DNA of 64,000 nucleotides, taken from positions 2,356,001 to 2,420,000 of the forward strand of contig NZ_CP126242.1 in the NCBI RefSeq assembly GCF_030142045.1, given 5' to 3'. Below the pieces are notes generated by a model. It had not been told where the DNA came from and made no database searches. It saw only the letters and a program-made list of their open reading frames with translations. Shown in pieces: positions 41,824 through 51,138 of this stretch. This stretch comes from Arthrobacter sp. zg-Y919. Lineage in GTDB: Bacteria; Actinomycetota; Actinomycetes; Actinomycetales; Micrococcaceae. Each line of letters opens with the position of its first letter. The first letter of the stretch is position 1. The position numbers were made by a program, and so were the translations under genes.

Positions 41824-42203
41824 AGTGCCAGCCCACCTTCACGTGCGCCGTCTGCAACTGCAGCAATACGGCCGTGGTAGCGGTTACCACCGCGGTCAAA
41901 GACAACGGCTTCGACGCCGGCGGCCTTGGACCGCTCAGCGACGAGCTCGCCGACGCGCTTGGCCTTGGCGGTCTTGTCGCCGTCCAGTGCACGCAGGTCC
42001 GCTTCCATGGTGGAGGCGGAGGCCACGGTTACGCCGCGGCTGTCATCGACAACCTGGACGAATACGTGGCGGGCCGAGCGGTTGACCACGAGGCGCGGAC
42101 GAGCCGCGGTCCCGGAAATCCGCTTGCGGATACGCAGCTGGCGACGGCTGCGCAGGGCAGACTTGCTCTTGCTGTTTCGCTTCTTATTAATGCTGATGGC
42201 CAT
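41820..42203 (-). CDS. rplR: 50S ribosomal protein L18
   Basis: L18 binds 5S rRNA in the central protuberance. The 127 residues include [19 protein letters not shown] and [21 protein letters not shown] and end with the conserved [17 protein letters not shown]. It lies two bases after rplF and overlaps rpsE. Confidence 0.97.
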   Translation of the reverse strand: MAISINKKRNSKSKSALRSRRQLRIRKRISGTAARPRLVVNRSARHVFVQVVDDSRGVTVASASTMEADLRALDGDKTAKAKRVGELVAERSKAAGVEAVVFDRGGNRYHGRIAAVADGAREGGLAL

Positions 42204-42205
42204 GG

Positions 42206-42742
42206 TTACTTACCAGCCTTTCCGACCTTGCGGCGGACAATCTCGCCGGCGTAACGAATACCCTTGCCCTTGTACGGGTCGGGCTTACGCAGCTTGCGGA
42301 TGTTGGCGGAAACCTCGCCCACCTGCTGCTTGTCGATACCGGACACGGTGACCTTCGTCGGGCCAACCACGGTAAGCGTGATGCCTTCGGGGGCCTTGAC
42401 GGGGACCGGGTGGCTGTAGCCCAGGGCGAACTCGAGGTCCGAGCCCTTCGCTACAACGCGGTAACCGGTACCAACGATTTCCAGGTCCTTCTTGTAGCCC
42501 TCGGTCACGCCGGTGATCATGTTGCTGATCAGCGTGCGGGTCAGGCCGTGGAGGGAGCGGGATTCGCGCTCGTCATTCGGGCGGGTAACGGTGATGGTGC
42601 CGTCTTCAAGCGATGCGGTGATCGGGCTGGGCACAGTGTGGCTCAGCTCGCCCTTCGCGCCCTTGACGGATACAACGTTGCCGTTGATGGCGATATCTAC
42701 TCCGGCAGGAACCGGGATGGGCAGACGTCCAATACGTGACAT
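42206..42742 (-). CDS. rplF: 50S ribosomal protein L6
   Basis: L6 lies near the factor-binding site of the large subunit. The 178 residues begin [20 protein letters not shown] and include [20 protein letters not shown] and the C-terminal signature [19 protein letters not shown]. The gene follows rpsH by 18 bases. Confidence 0.98.
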   Translation of the reverse strand: MSRIGRLPIPVPAGVDIAINGNVVSVKGAKGELSHTVPSPITASLEDGTITVTRPNDERESRSLHGLTRTLISNMITGVTEGYKKDLEIVGTGYRVVAKGSDLEFALGYSHPVPVKAPEGITLTVVGPTKVTVSGIDKQQVGEVSANIRKLRKPDPYKGKGIRYAGEIVRRKVGKAGK

Positions 42743-42760
42743 TTTTCTTTCCCTTCCCTG

Positions 42761-43159
42761 CTACCAGACGTAGGCGAGGACTTCCCCACCTACGCCCTTC
42801 TTGGCGGCCTGACGGTCGGTCAGGAGACCTGACGACGTCGACAGGATTGCGATACCCAGGCCACCCAGCACGTGCGGCAGGTTGGTGGACTTCGCGTAAA
42901 CACGGAGACCGGGCTTGGAGATGCGGCGAACGCCGGCGATGGAACGCTCGCGGTTCGGACCGAACTTGAGATCCAGGGTCAGCTTCTTGCCAACCTCGGC
43001 CTCTTCTTCCTTCCAGCCGGCGATGTAGCCCTCGGCCTTCAGGATGTCAGCAACGCGCGCCTTGAGCTTGCTGTAAGGCATGGACACGGAATCGTGGTAT
43101 GCCGAGTTTGCATTGCGCAGACGCGTGAGCATATCTGCGACAGGATCTGTCATTGTCAT
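42761..43159 (-). CDS. rpsH: 30S ribosomal protein S8
   Basis: S8 is a primary binder of 16S rRNA and often regulates spc operons. The 132 residues begin [20 protein letters not shown] and end with [14 protein letters not shown], preceded by [20 protein letters not shown]. The 90-base gap between rplE and rpsH is where rpsN/rpsZ (S14) usually sits; it holds no such gene. Confidence 0.98.
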   Translation of the reverse strand: MTMTDPVADMLTRLRNANSAYHDSVSMPYSKLKARVADILKAEGYIAGWKEEEAEVGKKLTLDLKFGPNRERSIAGVRRISKPGLRVYAKSTNLPHVLGGLGIAILSTSSGLLTDRQAAKKGVGGEVLAYVW

Positions 43160-43249
43160 TTGGGCTCTTGCCCTCCCTCGTAACGGTTTCCTGCAGGAGT
43201 TCCGTGCGGCTTGGCCTCACGGGTCTCCGTCGGACCTGTTACGTAGTAA

Positions 43250-43819
43250 TTAATCTTCGGATTTGAACGGGAAGCCGAGCGCCTTCAGCAGCGCGCGTCC
43301 CTCGTCATCGGTCTTTGCAGTGGTAACCACGGTGATGTCCATGCCGCGTACGCGGTCGATCTTGTCCTGATCGATTTCGTGGAACATCGACTGCTCGGTC
43401 AGACCGAACGTGTAGTTGCCGTTGCCGTCGAACTGCTTGCCGTTCAGGCCGCGGAAGTCACGGATACGGGGCAGTGCCAGGGTGACCAGACGGTCCACGA
43501 ATTCCCACATGCGGTCGCCGCGCAGCGTAACGTGCGTACCGATCGGCATGCCTTCGCGCAGCTTGAACTGGGCGATGGACTTGCGGGCCTTGGTGACCTG
43601 GGGCTTCTGGCCCGTGATCTGGGTAAGGTCGCGGACAGCACCGTCAATGAGCTTGGAGTCCTTGGCGGCATCTCCAACACCCATGTTCACGACGACCTTG
43701 ACGAGGCCGGGAACCTGGTTGACGTTCGAGTAGTTGAATTCGTCCTGCAGGGTCTGCTTGATCTCCGCTGCGTAGCGGGTCTTCAGACGGGGAACGATCT
43801 TGGTGACAGTCTCAGTCAT
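43250..43819 (-). CDS. rplE: 50S ribosomal protein L5
   Basis: L5 binds 5S rRNA and touches P-site tRNA. The 189 residues include [40 protein letters not shown], the loop [20 protein letters not shown] and the end [14 protein letters not shown]. It shares one base with the rplX stop region and follows rplX directly. Confidence 0.98.
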   Translation of the reverse strand: MTETVTKIVPRLKTRYAAEIKQTLQDEFNYSNVNQVPGLVKVVVNMGVGDAAKDSKLIDGAVRDLTQITGQKPQVTKARKSIAQFKLREGMPIGTHVTLRGDRMWEFVDRLVTLALPRIRDFRGLNGKQFDGNGNYTFGLTEQSMFHEIDQDKIDRVRGMDITVVTTAKTDDEGRALLKALGFPFKSED

Positions 43820-44178
43820 TAGAGGTCCTTCCCAGAGCCCTTGGCCACGCGGATACGCACAATGCGCTCACGGCCATCTTTTTCGACGGTTGCGGTGCGG
43901 AAGCCAACGCGGGTCGGCTTCTTCGTCTCCGGGTCGACAATGGCGACGTTGGAAACGTGGATCGGGGCTTCGACAACCTCGATGCCGCCGGTCTTGGAAC
44001 CGCGGGAGGACTGGCCAACCTTGGTGTGCTTGGTGACGCGGTTGATGCCCTCAACGAGGATGCGGTTGCTCTCGGGGAAGACCTTCAGGACCTTGCCCTG
44101 CTTACCGCGGTCGCCGCCGCGCTCAGCCTTTGCGCCGGTGATGACCTGAACGAGGTCACCCTTCTTGATTTTTGCCAT
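43819..44178 (-). CDS. rplX: 50S ribosomal protein L24
   Basis: L24 is an assembly initiator of the large subunit and lies at the tunnel exit. The 119 residues contain the KOW motif [20 protein letters not shown] with [20 protein letters not shown]. It lies three bases after rplN and abuts rplE. Confidence 0.97.
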   Translation of the reverse strand: MAKIKKGDLVQVITGAKAERGGDRGKQGKVLKVFPESNRILVEGINRVTKHTKVGQSSRGSKTGGIEVVEAPIHVSNVAIVDPETKKPTRVGFRTATVEKDGRERIVRIRVAKGSGKDL

Positions 44179-44181
44179 GGA

Positions 44182-44550
44182 CTACAGCACCTCCGGAGCC
44201 AGCGAAATGATCTTCATGAACTTCTTGTCGCGAAGTTCGCGGCCAACGGGCCCGAAGATACGGGTACCGCGGGGGTCGCCGTCATTCTTCAAGATCACTG
44301 CAGCGTTCTCATCGAACTTGATGTAGGAACCGTCCTGGCGGCGGCGTTCCTTCTTGGTACGGACGATGACGGCCTTGACCACGTCGCCCTTTTTGACGTT
44401 GCCGCCGGGGATTGCATCCTTGACGGTGGCAACAATGGTGTCGCCAATGCCTGCGTAGCGACGGCCGGATCCACCGAGAACGCGGATGGTCAAGATTTCC
44501 TTGGCACCCGTGTTGTCGGCGACCTTCAGTCGCGACTCCTGCTGAATCAC
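44182..44550 (-). CDS. rplN: 50S ribosomal protein L14
   Basis: L14 forms part of an inter-subunit bridge. The 122 residues begin [20 protein letters not shown] and include [20 protein letters not shown] and the end [12 protein letters not shown]. It is the first gene of the spc unit, after a 394-base gap from rpsQ, so it should have its own promoter. Confidence 0.98.
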   Translation of the reverse strand: MIQQESRLKVADNTGAKEILTIRVLGGSGRRYAGIGDTIVATVKDAIPGGNVKKGDVVKAVIVRTKKERRRQDGSYIKFDENAAVILKNDGDPRGTRIFGPVGRELRDKKFMKIISLAPEVL

Positions 44551-44818
44551 TTATTACTCCTGTCGTCGCGCCGGTTCTCTAATGAGCCTTGCGGAACGGA
44601 TATGGGTGGACCCCGTAATACTGGTACTCAACGCCGGCTCTGCGGGCCACACGCCAGTGCGGCCGCGTTGCGGCGTCGAACAAGATTATCGGGCTTTTGT
44701 CTCATTCGGCGGTGAGGAAACAGTGCCGGGTCCTGGCCGGATTCCTTGTCGGACTTCCGACCGGACTCTGGACACACTTCCGCACCACACAGACAAGATT
44801 TCAAGTTTATCGCGAAAA
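44551..44818 (-). other. spacer before rplN, presumed spc promoter region
   Basis: No gene is seen between rplN and the S10 terminator on either strand. The stretch should contain the spc promoter and leader. Candidates such as TTGAGT near 44620-44630 have no well-spaced -10, so I do not call a site. Confidence 0.4.
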
Positions 44819-44860
44819 GGCCCCGGATGCGAAATCGAAGATGATAACGCGGCCGGGGCC
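44819..44860 (-). terminator. terminator of the S10 operon
   Basis: On the minus strand GGCCCCGG and CCGGGGCC are separated by a 26-base loop and followed by TTTT. It begins about 85 bases after the rpsQ stop. It separates the S10 and spc units, which are continuous in many other bacteria. Confidence 0.75.
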
Positions 44861-44944
44861 CTCACGCTGTGGACGGTGCCGGTGTGTCCCAGACTCAAAG
44901 CCTGGTTCACACCGGCGGGCCGGCCGGTACTTCTTACTACTAGG

Positions 44945-45250
44945 TTACTTGGCCTTTTCGAGGATCTCGACCAGGCGCCACCGCTTGGTAGCGGACAGCG
45001 GCCGGGTCTCGGCGATCAGCACGAGGTCACCAATGCCGGCAGCGTTCTGCTCGTCATGGGCCTTGCGCTTCTCGGTCCGGCGAATAACCTTGCCGTAAAG
45101 GGCGTGCTTTACGCGGTCTTCAACCCGGACGACGATGGTTTTGTCCATCTTGTCCGAGACCACGTAGCCGCGTGCGGTCTTCCGGTACCCGCGGGCATCG
45201 GCGCCGTTTGCGTCAGTTGTCACTGCTGCCTCATTCTTGTTTTCGCTCAC
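44945..45250 (-). CDS. rpsQ: 30S ribosomal protein S17
   Basis: S17 is a primary 16S rRNA binder. The 101 residues have an extra N-terminal 20 residues ([20 protein letters not shown]), then [19 protein letters not shown] and the end [20 protein letters not shown]. It overlaps rpmC by four bases and is the last gene of the S10 unit. Confidence 0.97.
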   Translation of the reverse strand: MSENKNEAAVTTDANGADARGYRKTARGYVVSDKMDKTIVVRVEDRVKHALYGKVIRRTEKRKAHDEQNAAGIGDLVLIAETRPLSATKRWRLVEILEKAK

Positions 45251-45576
45251 TTGGCATCATCCTCAGCGACCTTGGCTTCAGCTTCAGACTCAGTAGCCTT
45301 CTTCTTGGACTTCTTCGGTGCCTCAGCTGCTGCTTCCGGTACGGAAACGGCAACGTCGGGACGAATGCCCAGTTCACGCTCACGCAGCACCGTGTAGATG
45401 CGGGCGATGTCGCGCTTGACTGCGCGCAGACGACCGTGGTTCTCCAGCTGACCCGTGGCCGACTGGAAACGGAGGTTGAACAGCTCCTCCTTGGCCTTGC
45501 GCAGTTCCTCTACGAGACGGTCCTTATCGAAGCCGTCCAGCTGCTCAGTAGTCAGCTCTTTTGATCCAACTGCCAT
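45247..45576 (-). CDS. rpmC: 50S ribosomal protein L29 with charged C-terminal tail
   Basis: L29 lies by the tunnel exit, where nascent-chain factors dock. The core (about residues 1-72) reads [40 protein letters not shown] and [19 protein letters not shown] tail of about 35 residues rich in Ala, Glu and Lys follows ([20 protein letters not shown]). Usual L29 is 60-80 residues; this one is 109. It lies two bases after rplP. Confidence 0.96.
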   Translation of the reverse strand: MAVGSKELTTEQLDGFDKDRLVEELRKAKEELFNLRFQSATGQLENHGRLRAVKRDIARIYTVLRERELGIRPDVAVSVPEAAAEAPKKSKKKATESEAEAKVAEDDAK

Positions 45577-45578
45577 TT

Positions 45579-45995
45579 CTATTCACCACCCTCGCGACGC
45601 ACAATGCGTGCCTTCAACGGCAGCTTATGGATCGCCAGGCGCAGTGCCTCACGAGCTACCTCTTCGGAAACACCGGAGAGTTCGAAGAGAACCCGGCCCG
45701 GCTTGACGTTTGCAACCCACCACTCCGGAGAACCCTTACCGGAACCCATACGGGTTTCAGCAGGCTTCTTCGTCAGCGGACGGTCCGGGTAGATGTTGAT
45801 CCAGACCTTACCGCCGCGCTTGATGTGGCGTGTCATGGCAATACGTGCAGCTTCAATCTGGCGGTTGGTGACGTATGCAGGCGTCAGAGCCTGGATACCC
45901 CACTCGCCGAAGCTGACGGCAGTGCCGCCGGTTGCAGCGCCGGAGCGACCCGGGTGGTGCTGCTTACGGTATTTGACTCGACGTGGGATAAGCAT
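45579..45995 (-). CDS. rplP: 50S ribosomal protein L16
   Basis: L16 organises the A-site region of the large subunit. The 138 residues begin [20 protein letters not shown] and include [20 protein letters not shown] and [20 protein letters not shown]. The gene follows rpsC directly. Confidence 0.98.
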   Translation of the reverse strand: MLIPRRVKYRKQHHPGRSGAATGGTAVSFGEWGIQALTPAYVTNRQIEAARIAMTRHIKRGGKVWINIYPDRPLTKKPAETRMGSGKGSPEWWVANVKPGRVLFELSGVSEEVAREALRLAIHKLPLKARIVRREGGE

Positions 45996-46838
45996 TTAAG
46001 CCTGTCCTCCTTCTGCTGCGGGGGCAGCTGCCTCAGCGGCCGGAGCCTCTGCAGCAGCAGGCGCGGCGGCTTTGTCGCCACGCTCGGGACGACGACGGCG
46101 GTCGCCGCCACGGTCACCGCGGTCGGCCGGGCCGCGGCCCGGACGGTCGTTGGTGCGTCCGCGGGACGGTGCAGCAGCCTGCTGTGCAGCCAGTTCCTTA
46201 GCGGTAACGTCGCCCTTGTAGATCCAGACCTTTACGCCAATGCGGCCGAAGGTGGTCTTGGCTTCGAAGAAACCGTAGTCGATCTGCGCGCGGAGGGTGT
46301 GCAGGGGCACACGGCCTTCGCGGTAGAACTCCGAACGGCTCATTTCAGCGCCGCCCAGACGGCCGGAGCACTGGATACGGATACCCTTGGCGCCTGCACG
46401 CTGTGCGGACTGGATGGCCTTCTTCATCGCACGGCGGAAAGCCACGCGGGAAGAGAGCTGCTCAGCAACACCCTGGGCAACCAGCTGTGCTTCCATCTCG
46501 GGGTTCTTGACCTCGAGGATGTTCAGCTGGACCTGCTTGCCGGTGAGCTTTTCGAGCTCGCCGCGGATGCGGTCCGCTTCGGCGCCGCGGCGGCCGATCA
46601 CGATGCCCGGACGTGCAGTGTGGATATCCACACGGACACGGTCGCGGGTGCGCTCGATCTCAACCTTGGCGATGCCGGCGCGGTCCATGCCGGTGGACAT
46701 CAGCTGACGGATCTTGATGTCCTCGCGGACGAAGTCCTTGTAGCGCTGGCCCGGCTTGTTGCTGTCAGCAAACCAGTGCGATACGTGGTCAGTGGTGATG
46801 CCGAGTCGGAACCCGTGCGGGTTTACCTTCTGTCCCAC
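45996..46838 (-). CDS. rpsC: 30S ribosomal protein S3 with Arg/Gly and Ala-rich C-terminal tail
   Basis: S3 forms part of the mRNA entry helicase. The 280 residues begin (GTG start) [20 protein letters not shown] and carry the KH domain with [20 protein letters not shown] and the C-terminal domain [20 protein letters not shown]. From about residue 225 a tail follows, first Arg/Gly/Asp-rich ([20 protein letters not shown]) and then Ala/Glu/Pro-rich. Standard S3 is about 220-235 residues. The gene abuts rplV (TAA then GTG). Confidence 0.97.
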   Translation of the reverse strand: MGQKVNPHGFRLGITTDHVSHWFADSNKPGQRYKDFVREDIKIRQLMSTGMDRAGIAKVEIERTRDRVRVDIHTARPGIVIGRRGAEADRIRGELEKLTGKQVQLNILEVKNPEMEAQLVAQGVAEQLSSRVAFRRAMKKAIQSAQRAGAKGIRIQCSGRLGGAEMSRSEFYREGRVPLHTLRAQIDYGFFEAKTTFGRIGVKVWIYKGDVTAKELAAQQAAAPSRGRTNDRPGRGPADRGDRGGDRRRRPERGDKAAAPAAAEAPAAEAAAPAAEGGQA

Positions 46839-47204
46839 TTAGCGTTCCTCCTCGTTCGTAGGGGTTGCGACTACCACGGTGACGTGGCTGGTGCGCTTGT
46901 TGATGCGGTACGCGCGGCCCTGGGCCCGCGGCTGGAACCGCTTCATGGTGGGTCCTTCATCAACAAATGCTTCGCTGATGAAGAGGTCACCTTCGTCGAA
47001 GGCCACGCCGTCACGGTCCGCGAGGACACGTGCATTGGCCATAGCCGACTGAACTACCTTAAGTACCGGCTCCGAAGCTGCCTGGGGGGCAAACTTCAGA
47101 ATTGCCAGAGCCTCATTCGCTTGCTTGCCACGAACAAGGTTGACGACGCGCCGGGCCTTCATAGGCGTTACGCGGATATGACGCGCAATTGCCTTGGCTT
47201 CCAT
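46839..47204 (-). CDS. rplV: 50S ribosomal protein L22
   Basis: L22 lines the nascent-chain tunnel and its loop forms the macrolide-sensitive constriction. The 121 residues begin [20 protein letters not shown] and include [17 protein letters not shown] and the loop end [20 protein letters not shown]. No unusual insertion is visible in the loop. It follows rpsS by 38 bases. Confidence 0.98.
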   Translation of the reverse strand: MEAKAIARHIRVTPMKARRVVNLVRGKQANEALAILKFAPQAASEPVLKVVQSAMANARVLADRDGVAFDEGDLFISEAFVDEGPTMKRFQPRAQGRAYRINKRTSHVTVVVATPTNEEER

Positions 47205-47242
47205 TGCTTTCCTTCTCTCGTCTTCTGCCGAAAGAGCAGCGC

Positions 47243-47524
47243 CTAGCGGCGCTTGCCCTTGCGGTCGTCCTTCACATGGCCGCGGAATGTCCGCGTCAGA
47301 GCGAATTCGCCGAGCTTGTGCCCGACCATCGACTCGGTGACAAACACCGGAATGTGCTTACGTCCGTCGTGTACGGCGATCGTGTGCCCGAGCATGTCGG
47401 GGATGATCATCGAACGGCGGGACCACGTCTTGATGACGTTCTTGGTGCCCTTTTCGTTTTCGGCCGCTACCTTGAGAAACAGGTGCTGGTCGACGAAGGG
47501 GCCTTTCTTCAGGCTGCGTGGCAT
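47243..47524 (-). CDS. rpsS: 30S ribosomal protein S19
   Basis: S19 is in the head of the small subunit and forms bridges with S13 and L5. The 93 residues begin [20 protein letters not shown] and contain [20 protein letters not shown] and [16 protein letters not shown]. It follows rplB by 12 bases. Confidence 0.98.
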   Translation of the reverse strand: MPRSLKKGPFVDQHLFLKVAAENEKGTKNVIKTWSRRSMIIPDMLGHTIAVHDGRKHIPVFVTESMVGHKLGEFALTRTFRGHVKDDRKGKRR

Positions 47525-47536
47525 GTTTCCAGGCTC

Positions 47537-48376
47537 CTATCGCTTGTTCTTGCCGGAACGACGGCGACGCACAATGAGGTTGTCGCTCTCTTTATTGGGA
47601 CGGCGGGTACGGCCTTCGCGCTTACCGTTCGGGTTGACCGGGTGGCGTCCACCGGAGGTCTTACCTTCACCACCACCGTGCGGGTGGTCGACCGGGTTCA
47701 TGGCGACACCGCGGACGGTCGGGCGAACGCCCTTCCAGCGCATACGGCCGGCCTTGCCCCAGTTGATGTTCGACTGCTCGGCGTTGCCGACCTCGCCGAC
47801 CGTGGCGCGGCAGCGCACGTCAACGTTGCGGATTTCGCCGGAAGGCAGACGCAGCTGGGCGAAGCGGCCTTCCTTTGCAACGAGCTGAACGGATGCACCG
47901 GCGGAGCGGGCCATCTTGGCGCCGCCACCCGGACGCAGTTCAACGGCGTGGATGGTGGTACCCACGGGGATGTTACGCAGGGGCAGGTTGTTGCCGGGCT
48001 TGATATCAGCACCGGCACCGGCCTCTACGAAGTCGCCCTGCTTCAGCTTGTTCGGAGCAATGATGTAACGCTTGGTGCCATCAACGTAGTGCAGGAGCGC
48101 AATGCGGGCGGTGCGGTTCGGATCGTATTCGATCTCTGCAACGCGGGCGTTAACGCCGTCCTTGTCGTGGCGGCGGAAGTCGATCAGACGGTACTGACGC
48201 TTGTGTCCACCACCCTTGTGCCTGGTCGTGATCTTACCGGTGTTGTTACGGCCGCCCTTTTTGGGCAGCGGACGTACCAACGACTTTTCCGGCGTCGACC
48301 GCGTGATTTCGGTGAAGTCGGCTACGCTCGAGCCGCGACGGCCCGGGGTAGTCGGCTTGTATTTACGGATTCCCAT
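47537..48376 (-). CDS. rplB: 50S ribosomal protein L2
   Basis: L2 binds near the peptidyl-transferase centre and is needed for subunit joining. The 279 residues begin [20 protein letters not shown] and carry the highly conserved [20 protein letters not shown], including the critical His. It follows rplW by 30 bases. Confidence 0.98.
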   Translation of the reverse strand: MGIRKYKPTTPGRRGSSVADFTEITRSTPEKSLVRPLPKKGGRNNTGKITTRHKGGGHKRQYRLIDFRRHDKDGVNARVAEIEYDPNRTARIALLHYVDGTKRYIIAPNKLKQGDFVEAGAGADIKPGNNLPLRNIPVGTTIHAVELRPGGGAKMARSAGASVQLVAKEGRFAQLRLPSGEIRNVDVRCRATVGEVGNAEQSNINWGKAGRMRWKGVRPTVRGVAMNPVDHPHGGGEGKTSGGRHPVNPNGKREGRTRRPNKESDNLIVRRRRSGKNKR

Positions 48377-48406
48377 TATTTATTCCTCGTTAAAGTGGTC
48401 TCCGCC

Positions 48407-48712
48407 CTAGCTGAGCGGACCGCCGAAGATGTCGATTGTGCCGTCCTTGAGGGTGACAATGGCGCGCTTGGTGTTCTTGCGCTGTCCCCATCCGAACTTG
48501 GTCCGCTTACGCTTACCGGCACGGTTGATGGTGTTGATCGAGTCGACCTTGACGGAGAAGATTTTCTCCACGGCCAGCTTGATCTCGGTCTTGTTCGAGC
48601 GGGGGTCGACCAGGAAGGTGTACTTACCTTCGTCGATCAGGCCGTAGCTCTTTTCCGAGACGACGGGTGCAAGCACTACGTCGCGCGGGTCCTTCACGGT
48701 GGTCGCACTCAC
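48407..48712 (-). CDS. rplW: 50S ribosomal protein L23
   Basis: L23 sits at the tunnel exit and docks trigger factor and SRP. The 101 residues begin [20 protein letters not shown] and include [20 protein letters not shown] and [19 protein letters not shown]. It overlaps rplD by four bases. Confidence 0.98.
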   Translation of the reverse strand: MSATTVKDPRDVVLAPVVSEKSYGLIDEGKYTFLVDPRSNKTEIKLAVEKIFSVKVDSINTINRAGKRKRTKFGWGQRKNTKRAIVTLKDGTIDIFGGPLS

Positions 48713-49323
48713 TTGGCGTCCTCCTTGACTGTGTTCTTGCCGACGAACTCGTCGTAGGCAGCCTTGGTGAAGACCACGTCGTCGGAAACCAGCACGTCGT
48801 AGGTGTTCAGCTGATCTACGTAGATCACGTGAACTTCCGGGACGTTGCGCACGGACAGTGCAGCAACATCGTTGGCGCGCTCGATGACGACGAGCAGGTT
48901 CTTGCGGTCCGAAACCGAACGCAGGGCGCTCAGTGCATCCTTGGTGGACGGCGCAGTGCCGGCAACCAGGGTTTCGAGGACGTGGATACGGCCGTTGCGT
49001 GCCCGGTCCGACAGGGCGCCGCGCAGTGCAGCAGCCTTCATCTTCTTGGGGGTGCGCTGGCTGTAATCGCGGGGCGTCGGTCCGTGGACCACGCCGCCAC
49101 CGGTCATGTGGGGAGCACGGATGGAGCCCTGACGAGCCCGGCCGGTGCCCTTCTGCTTGAACGGCTTGCGGCCTGCGCCGCTTACCTCGGCGCGCGTCTT
49201 CGTCTTGTGCGTACCCTGGCGGGCGGCTGCAAGCTGAGCAACTACCACCTGGTGGAGCAGCGGTACGTTCGTCTGAACGTCGAAGATCTCTGCGGGGAAT
49301 TCAACAGTGGTTTCGTTAGCCAT
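48709..49323 (-). CDS. rplD: 50S ribosomal protein L4
   Basis: L4 lines the nascent-chain tunnel and in some bacteria represses the S10 operon. The 204 residues contain [20 protein letters not shown] and [20 protein letters not shown], the conserved tunnel loop. It lies four bases after rplC and overlaps rplW. Whether the long rpsJ leader is an L4 target is unknown. Confidence 0.98.
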   Translation of the reverse strand: MANETTVEFPAEIFDVQTNVPLLHQVVVAQLAAARQGTHKTKTRAEVSGAGRKPFKQKGTGRARQGSIRAPHMTGGGVVHGPTPRDYSQRTPKKMKAAALRGALSDRARNGRIHVLETLVAGTAPSTKDALSALRSVSDRKNLLVVIERANDVAALSVRNVPEVHVIYVDQLNTYDVLVSDDVVFTKAAYDEFVGKNTVKEDAK

Positions 49324-49327
49324 GAGA

Positions 49328-49984
49328 CTAATCTCCCTTCACGGCGGTGCGTACGAGGACGACCTGGCCGCGGGCGCCGGGAACGGCACCCTTGATCAGC
49401 AGGAGCGACTTCTCGGCGTCCACACCGTGAACCGTGAGGTTCATGGTGGTGTGACGGACGCCGCCCATGCGGCCCGCCATCCGAACGCCCTTGAAGACGC
49501 GGCCCGGGGTGGATGCGCCACCGATGGAACCCGGCTTACGGTGGTTCTTGTGCGCGCCGTGGGAGGCACCGACGCCGTGGAAGCCGTGACGCTTCATGAC
49601 GCCTGCGAAGCCCTTACCCTTGGAGGTTCCGGTGACGTCGACCTTCTGGCCGGCAGCGAACATCTCGACGGAGAGTTCCTGTCCCAGCTCGTAGGTGTCG
49701 GCATCGGCGGTACGCAGTTCAACTACGTGGCGGCGCGGCGTGACGCCGGCCTTTTCAAAGTGGCCAGCCAGCGGCTTGGTCACCTTGCGCGGATCGATCT
49801 GGCCGTAGCCGATCTGAACGGCGGTGTAGCCGTCCTTTTCCGCGTTGCGCAGCTGCGTGATGACGTTGGAGTCAGCCTGGACGACGGTTACGGGGATGAG
49901 CTTGTTGTTCTCGTCCCAGACCTGGGTCATGCCGAGCTTGGTGCCCAGCAGTCCCTTTACCTGGCGTGTAAGTGAAGTAGACAT
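49328..49984 (-). CDS. rplC: 50S ribosomal protein L3
   Basis: L3 is an early assembly protein reaching the peptidyl-transferase centre. The 218 residues include [39 protein letters not shown] and [20 protein letters not shown]. It follows rpsJ by 16 bases. Confidence 0.98.
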   Translation of the reverse strand: MSTSLTRQVKGLLGTKLGMTQVWDENNKLIPVTVVQADSNVITQLRNAEKDGYTAVQIGYGQIDPRKVTKPLAGHFEKAGVTPRRHVVELRTADADTYELGQELSVEMFAAGQKVDVTGTSKGKGFAGVMKRHGFHGVGASHGAHKNHRKPGSIGGASTPGRVFKGVRMAGRMGGVRHTTMNLTVHGVDAEKSLLLIKGAVPGARGQVVLVRTAVKGD

Positions 49985-50000
49985 AAGTATCCGCTCTCCC

Positions 50001-50309
50001 CTACAGCTTGATTTCGATGTTCACGTCTGCAGGCAGGTCGAGACGCATGAGCGAGTCAACGGCCTTAGGCGTGGGGTCAATGATGTCGATCAGACGCTTG
50101 TGCGTGCGCATTTCAAAGTGCTCGCGGCTGTCCTTGTACTTGTGCGGCGAACGGATAACAACGTAAACGTTCTTTTCCGTGGGCAGCGGCACGGGGCCTA
50201 CTACCGTTGCGCCTGCACGCGTGACCGTCTCAACGATCTTCCGTGCTGATACGTCGATGACCTCGTGGTCGTACGACTTCAGCCGGATGCGGATTTTTTG
50301 TCCCGCCAT
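50001..50309 (-). CDS. rpsJ: 30S ribosomal protein S10 (NusE)
   Basis: S10 is in the small-subunit head and also serves as NusE in transcription antitermination. The 102 residues read [20 protein letters not shown], then [20 protein letters not shown] and the end [14 protein letters not shown]. The ATG at 50309 is set by family length; a longer frame to 50540 is not coding. It heads the S10 operon. Confidence 0.98.
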   Translation of the reverse strand: MAGQKIRIRLKSYDHEVIDVSARKIVETVTRAGATVVGPVPLPTEKNVYVVIRSPHKYKDSREHFEMRTHKRLIDIIDPTPKAVDSLMRLDLPADVNIEIKL

Positions 50310-50828
50310 GGCGTCGTGCCTCTTTCTTCGAGTATTGCTCTCTGTACAGTTTTTGCACCGAACTGCCTTACGGCCTGGCGCCCCTCCAACAGACTGAATC
50401 CGGATAATTCCGGGTTCCTCACCCTGCCGAGGCTCCGACCCCCGCGCTCGGGCGTGTCGCGGTGTTGAGACCGACGACGCCGAGCAAGAATAGGGGCGGG
50501 TTATATATGGGCTCTTTCCCTGAAGGATCCGACCCTGCATCAGGCATTATCCTGACCGGGACGCAATCTCACCACTGCCTTGTTCCTGCTCATCGCAGGA
50601 ACCTGGGCGCATGTGGGCACAAAAGCGCTTGAACAACTTCTCTAGTCTGCCAGACTCAGGCACGGATGGCTAATTGGCATCCGACCCGAAGGGGTTCCTG
50701 AATCCAGCGCACGCTGTCCCCTGTGGTTCCGTCTCCGGGGTGGAACCCTGGAGCTGGTCCGGGCCCCCATTGGATGGGCAGCGTGTTACTGCGACCAGTC
50801 TAACGCACCCCCGGCAGGGGCGGGAAAG
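50310..50828 (-). other. long leader/promoter region of the S10 operon
   Basis: No gene is seen over about 520 bases. On the minus strand TAGACT occurs at 50797-50802 and TATATA near 50503; either could be a -10, but neither has a clear -35. A 7-bp perfect hairpin (50582-50588 with 50596-50602) lies between them. A leader of 190 to 480 bases would leave room for autogenous control. Confidence 0.4.
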
Positions 50829-50960
50829 TCAGGCCCTGTCGTCCCGGTTGGCCCGGCGGATGCGTTTCGCCCGGTCGATCTCGGGACGGAAGCGTTTCCG
50901 GGACCACGCCGTACCTGCGGCGACTGCAGCCACGATGACCAGGAGAATAAGGATTTCCAT
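50829..50960 (-). CDS. possible small membrane protein, 43 residues
   Basis: I do not recognise a family. The product reads MEILILLVIVAAVAAGTAWS followed by a strongly basic tail (RKRFRPEIDRAKRIRRANRD), that is, one N-terminal membrane helix and a charged cytosolic end. Third-position GC is high and GGAGG stands directly before the ATG, closer than ideal. It lies alone between the S10 leader and the divergent ligase-fusion gene. It could be a chance frame. Confidence 0.4.
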   Translation of the reverse strand: MEILILLVIVAAVAAGTAWSRKRFRPEIDRAKRIRRANRDDRA

Positions 50961-51138
50961 CCTCCGAGCCTAGCGGAGGTCCGGTGCGGCGTCAGCGGGA
51001 GCCCCCGCAGGAGACCGAATCCGGCCAGCCCGTATCCCTGTCTGCAGGAAGGCTGTTCCAGCCCGCATAGCGAACTGGTAGCGTCGGCCCACGACGGCTC
51101 AGCTGGAGGAGCCCGGACGACAGGAAGGCCTTGCGGCC

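Noticed and set aside
45561..47246. 561-codon plus-strand open frame spanning several ribosomal genes
   Set aside because: It runs antisense across rplP, rpsC and rplV, which are certain; no protein family is recognisable.
50640..50720. tRNA-like stretch near GGATGGCTAATTGGCATCC
   Set aside because: It forms a hairpin but lacks a T-arm with GTTCRA and a 7-base acceptor stem, so it is not a tRNA.
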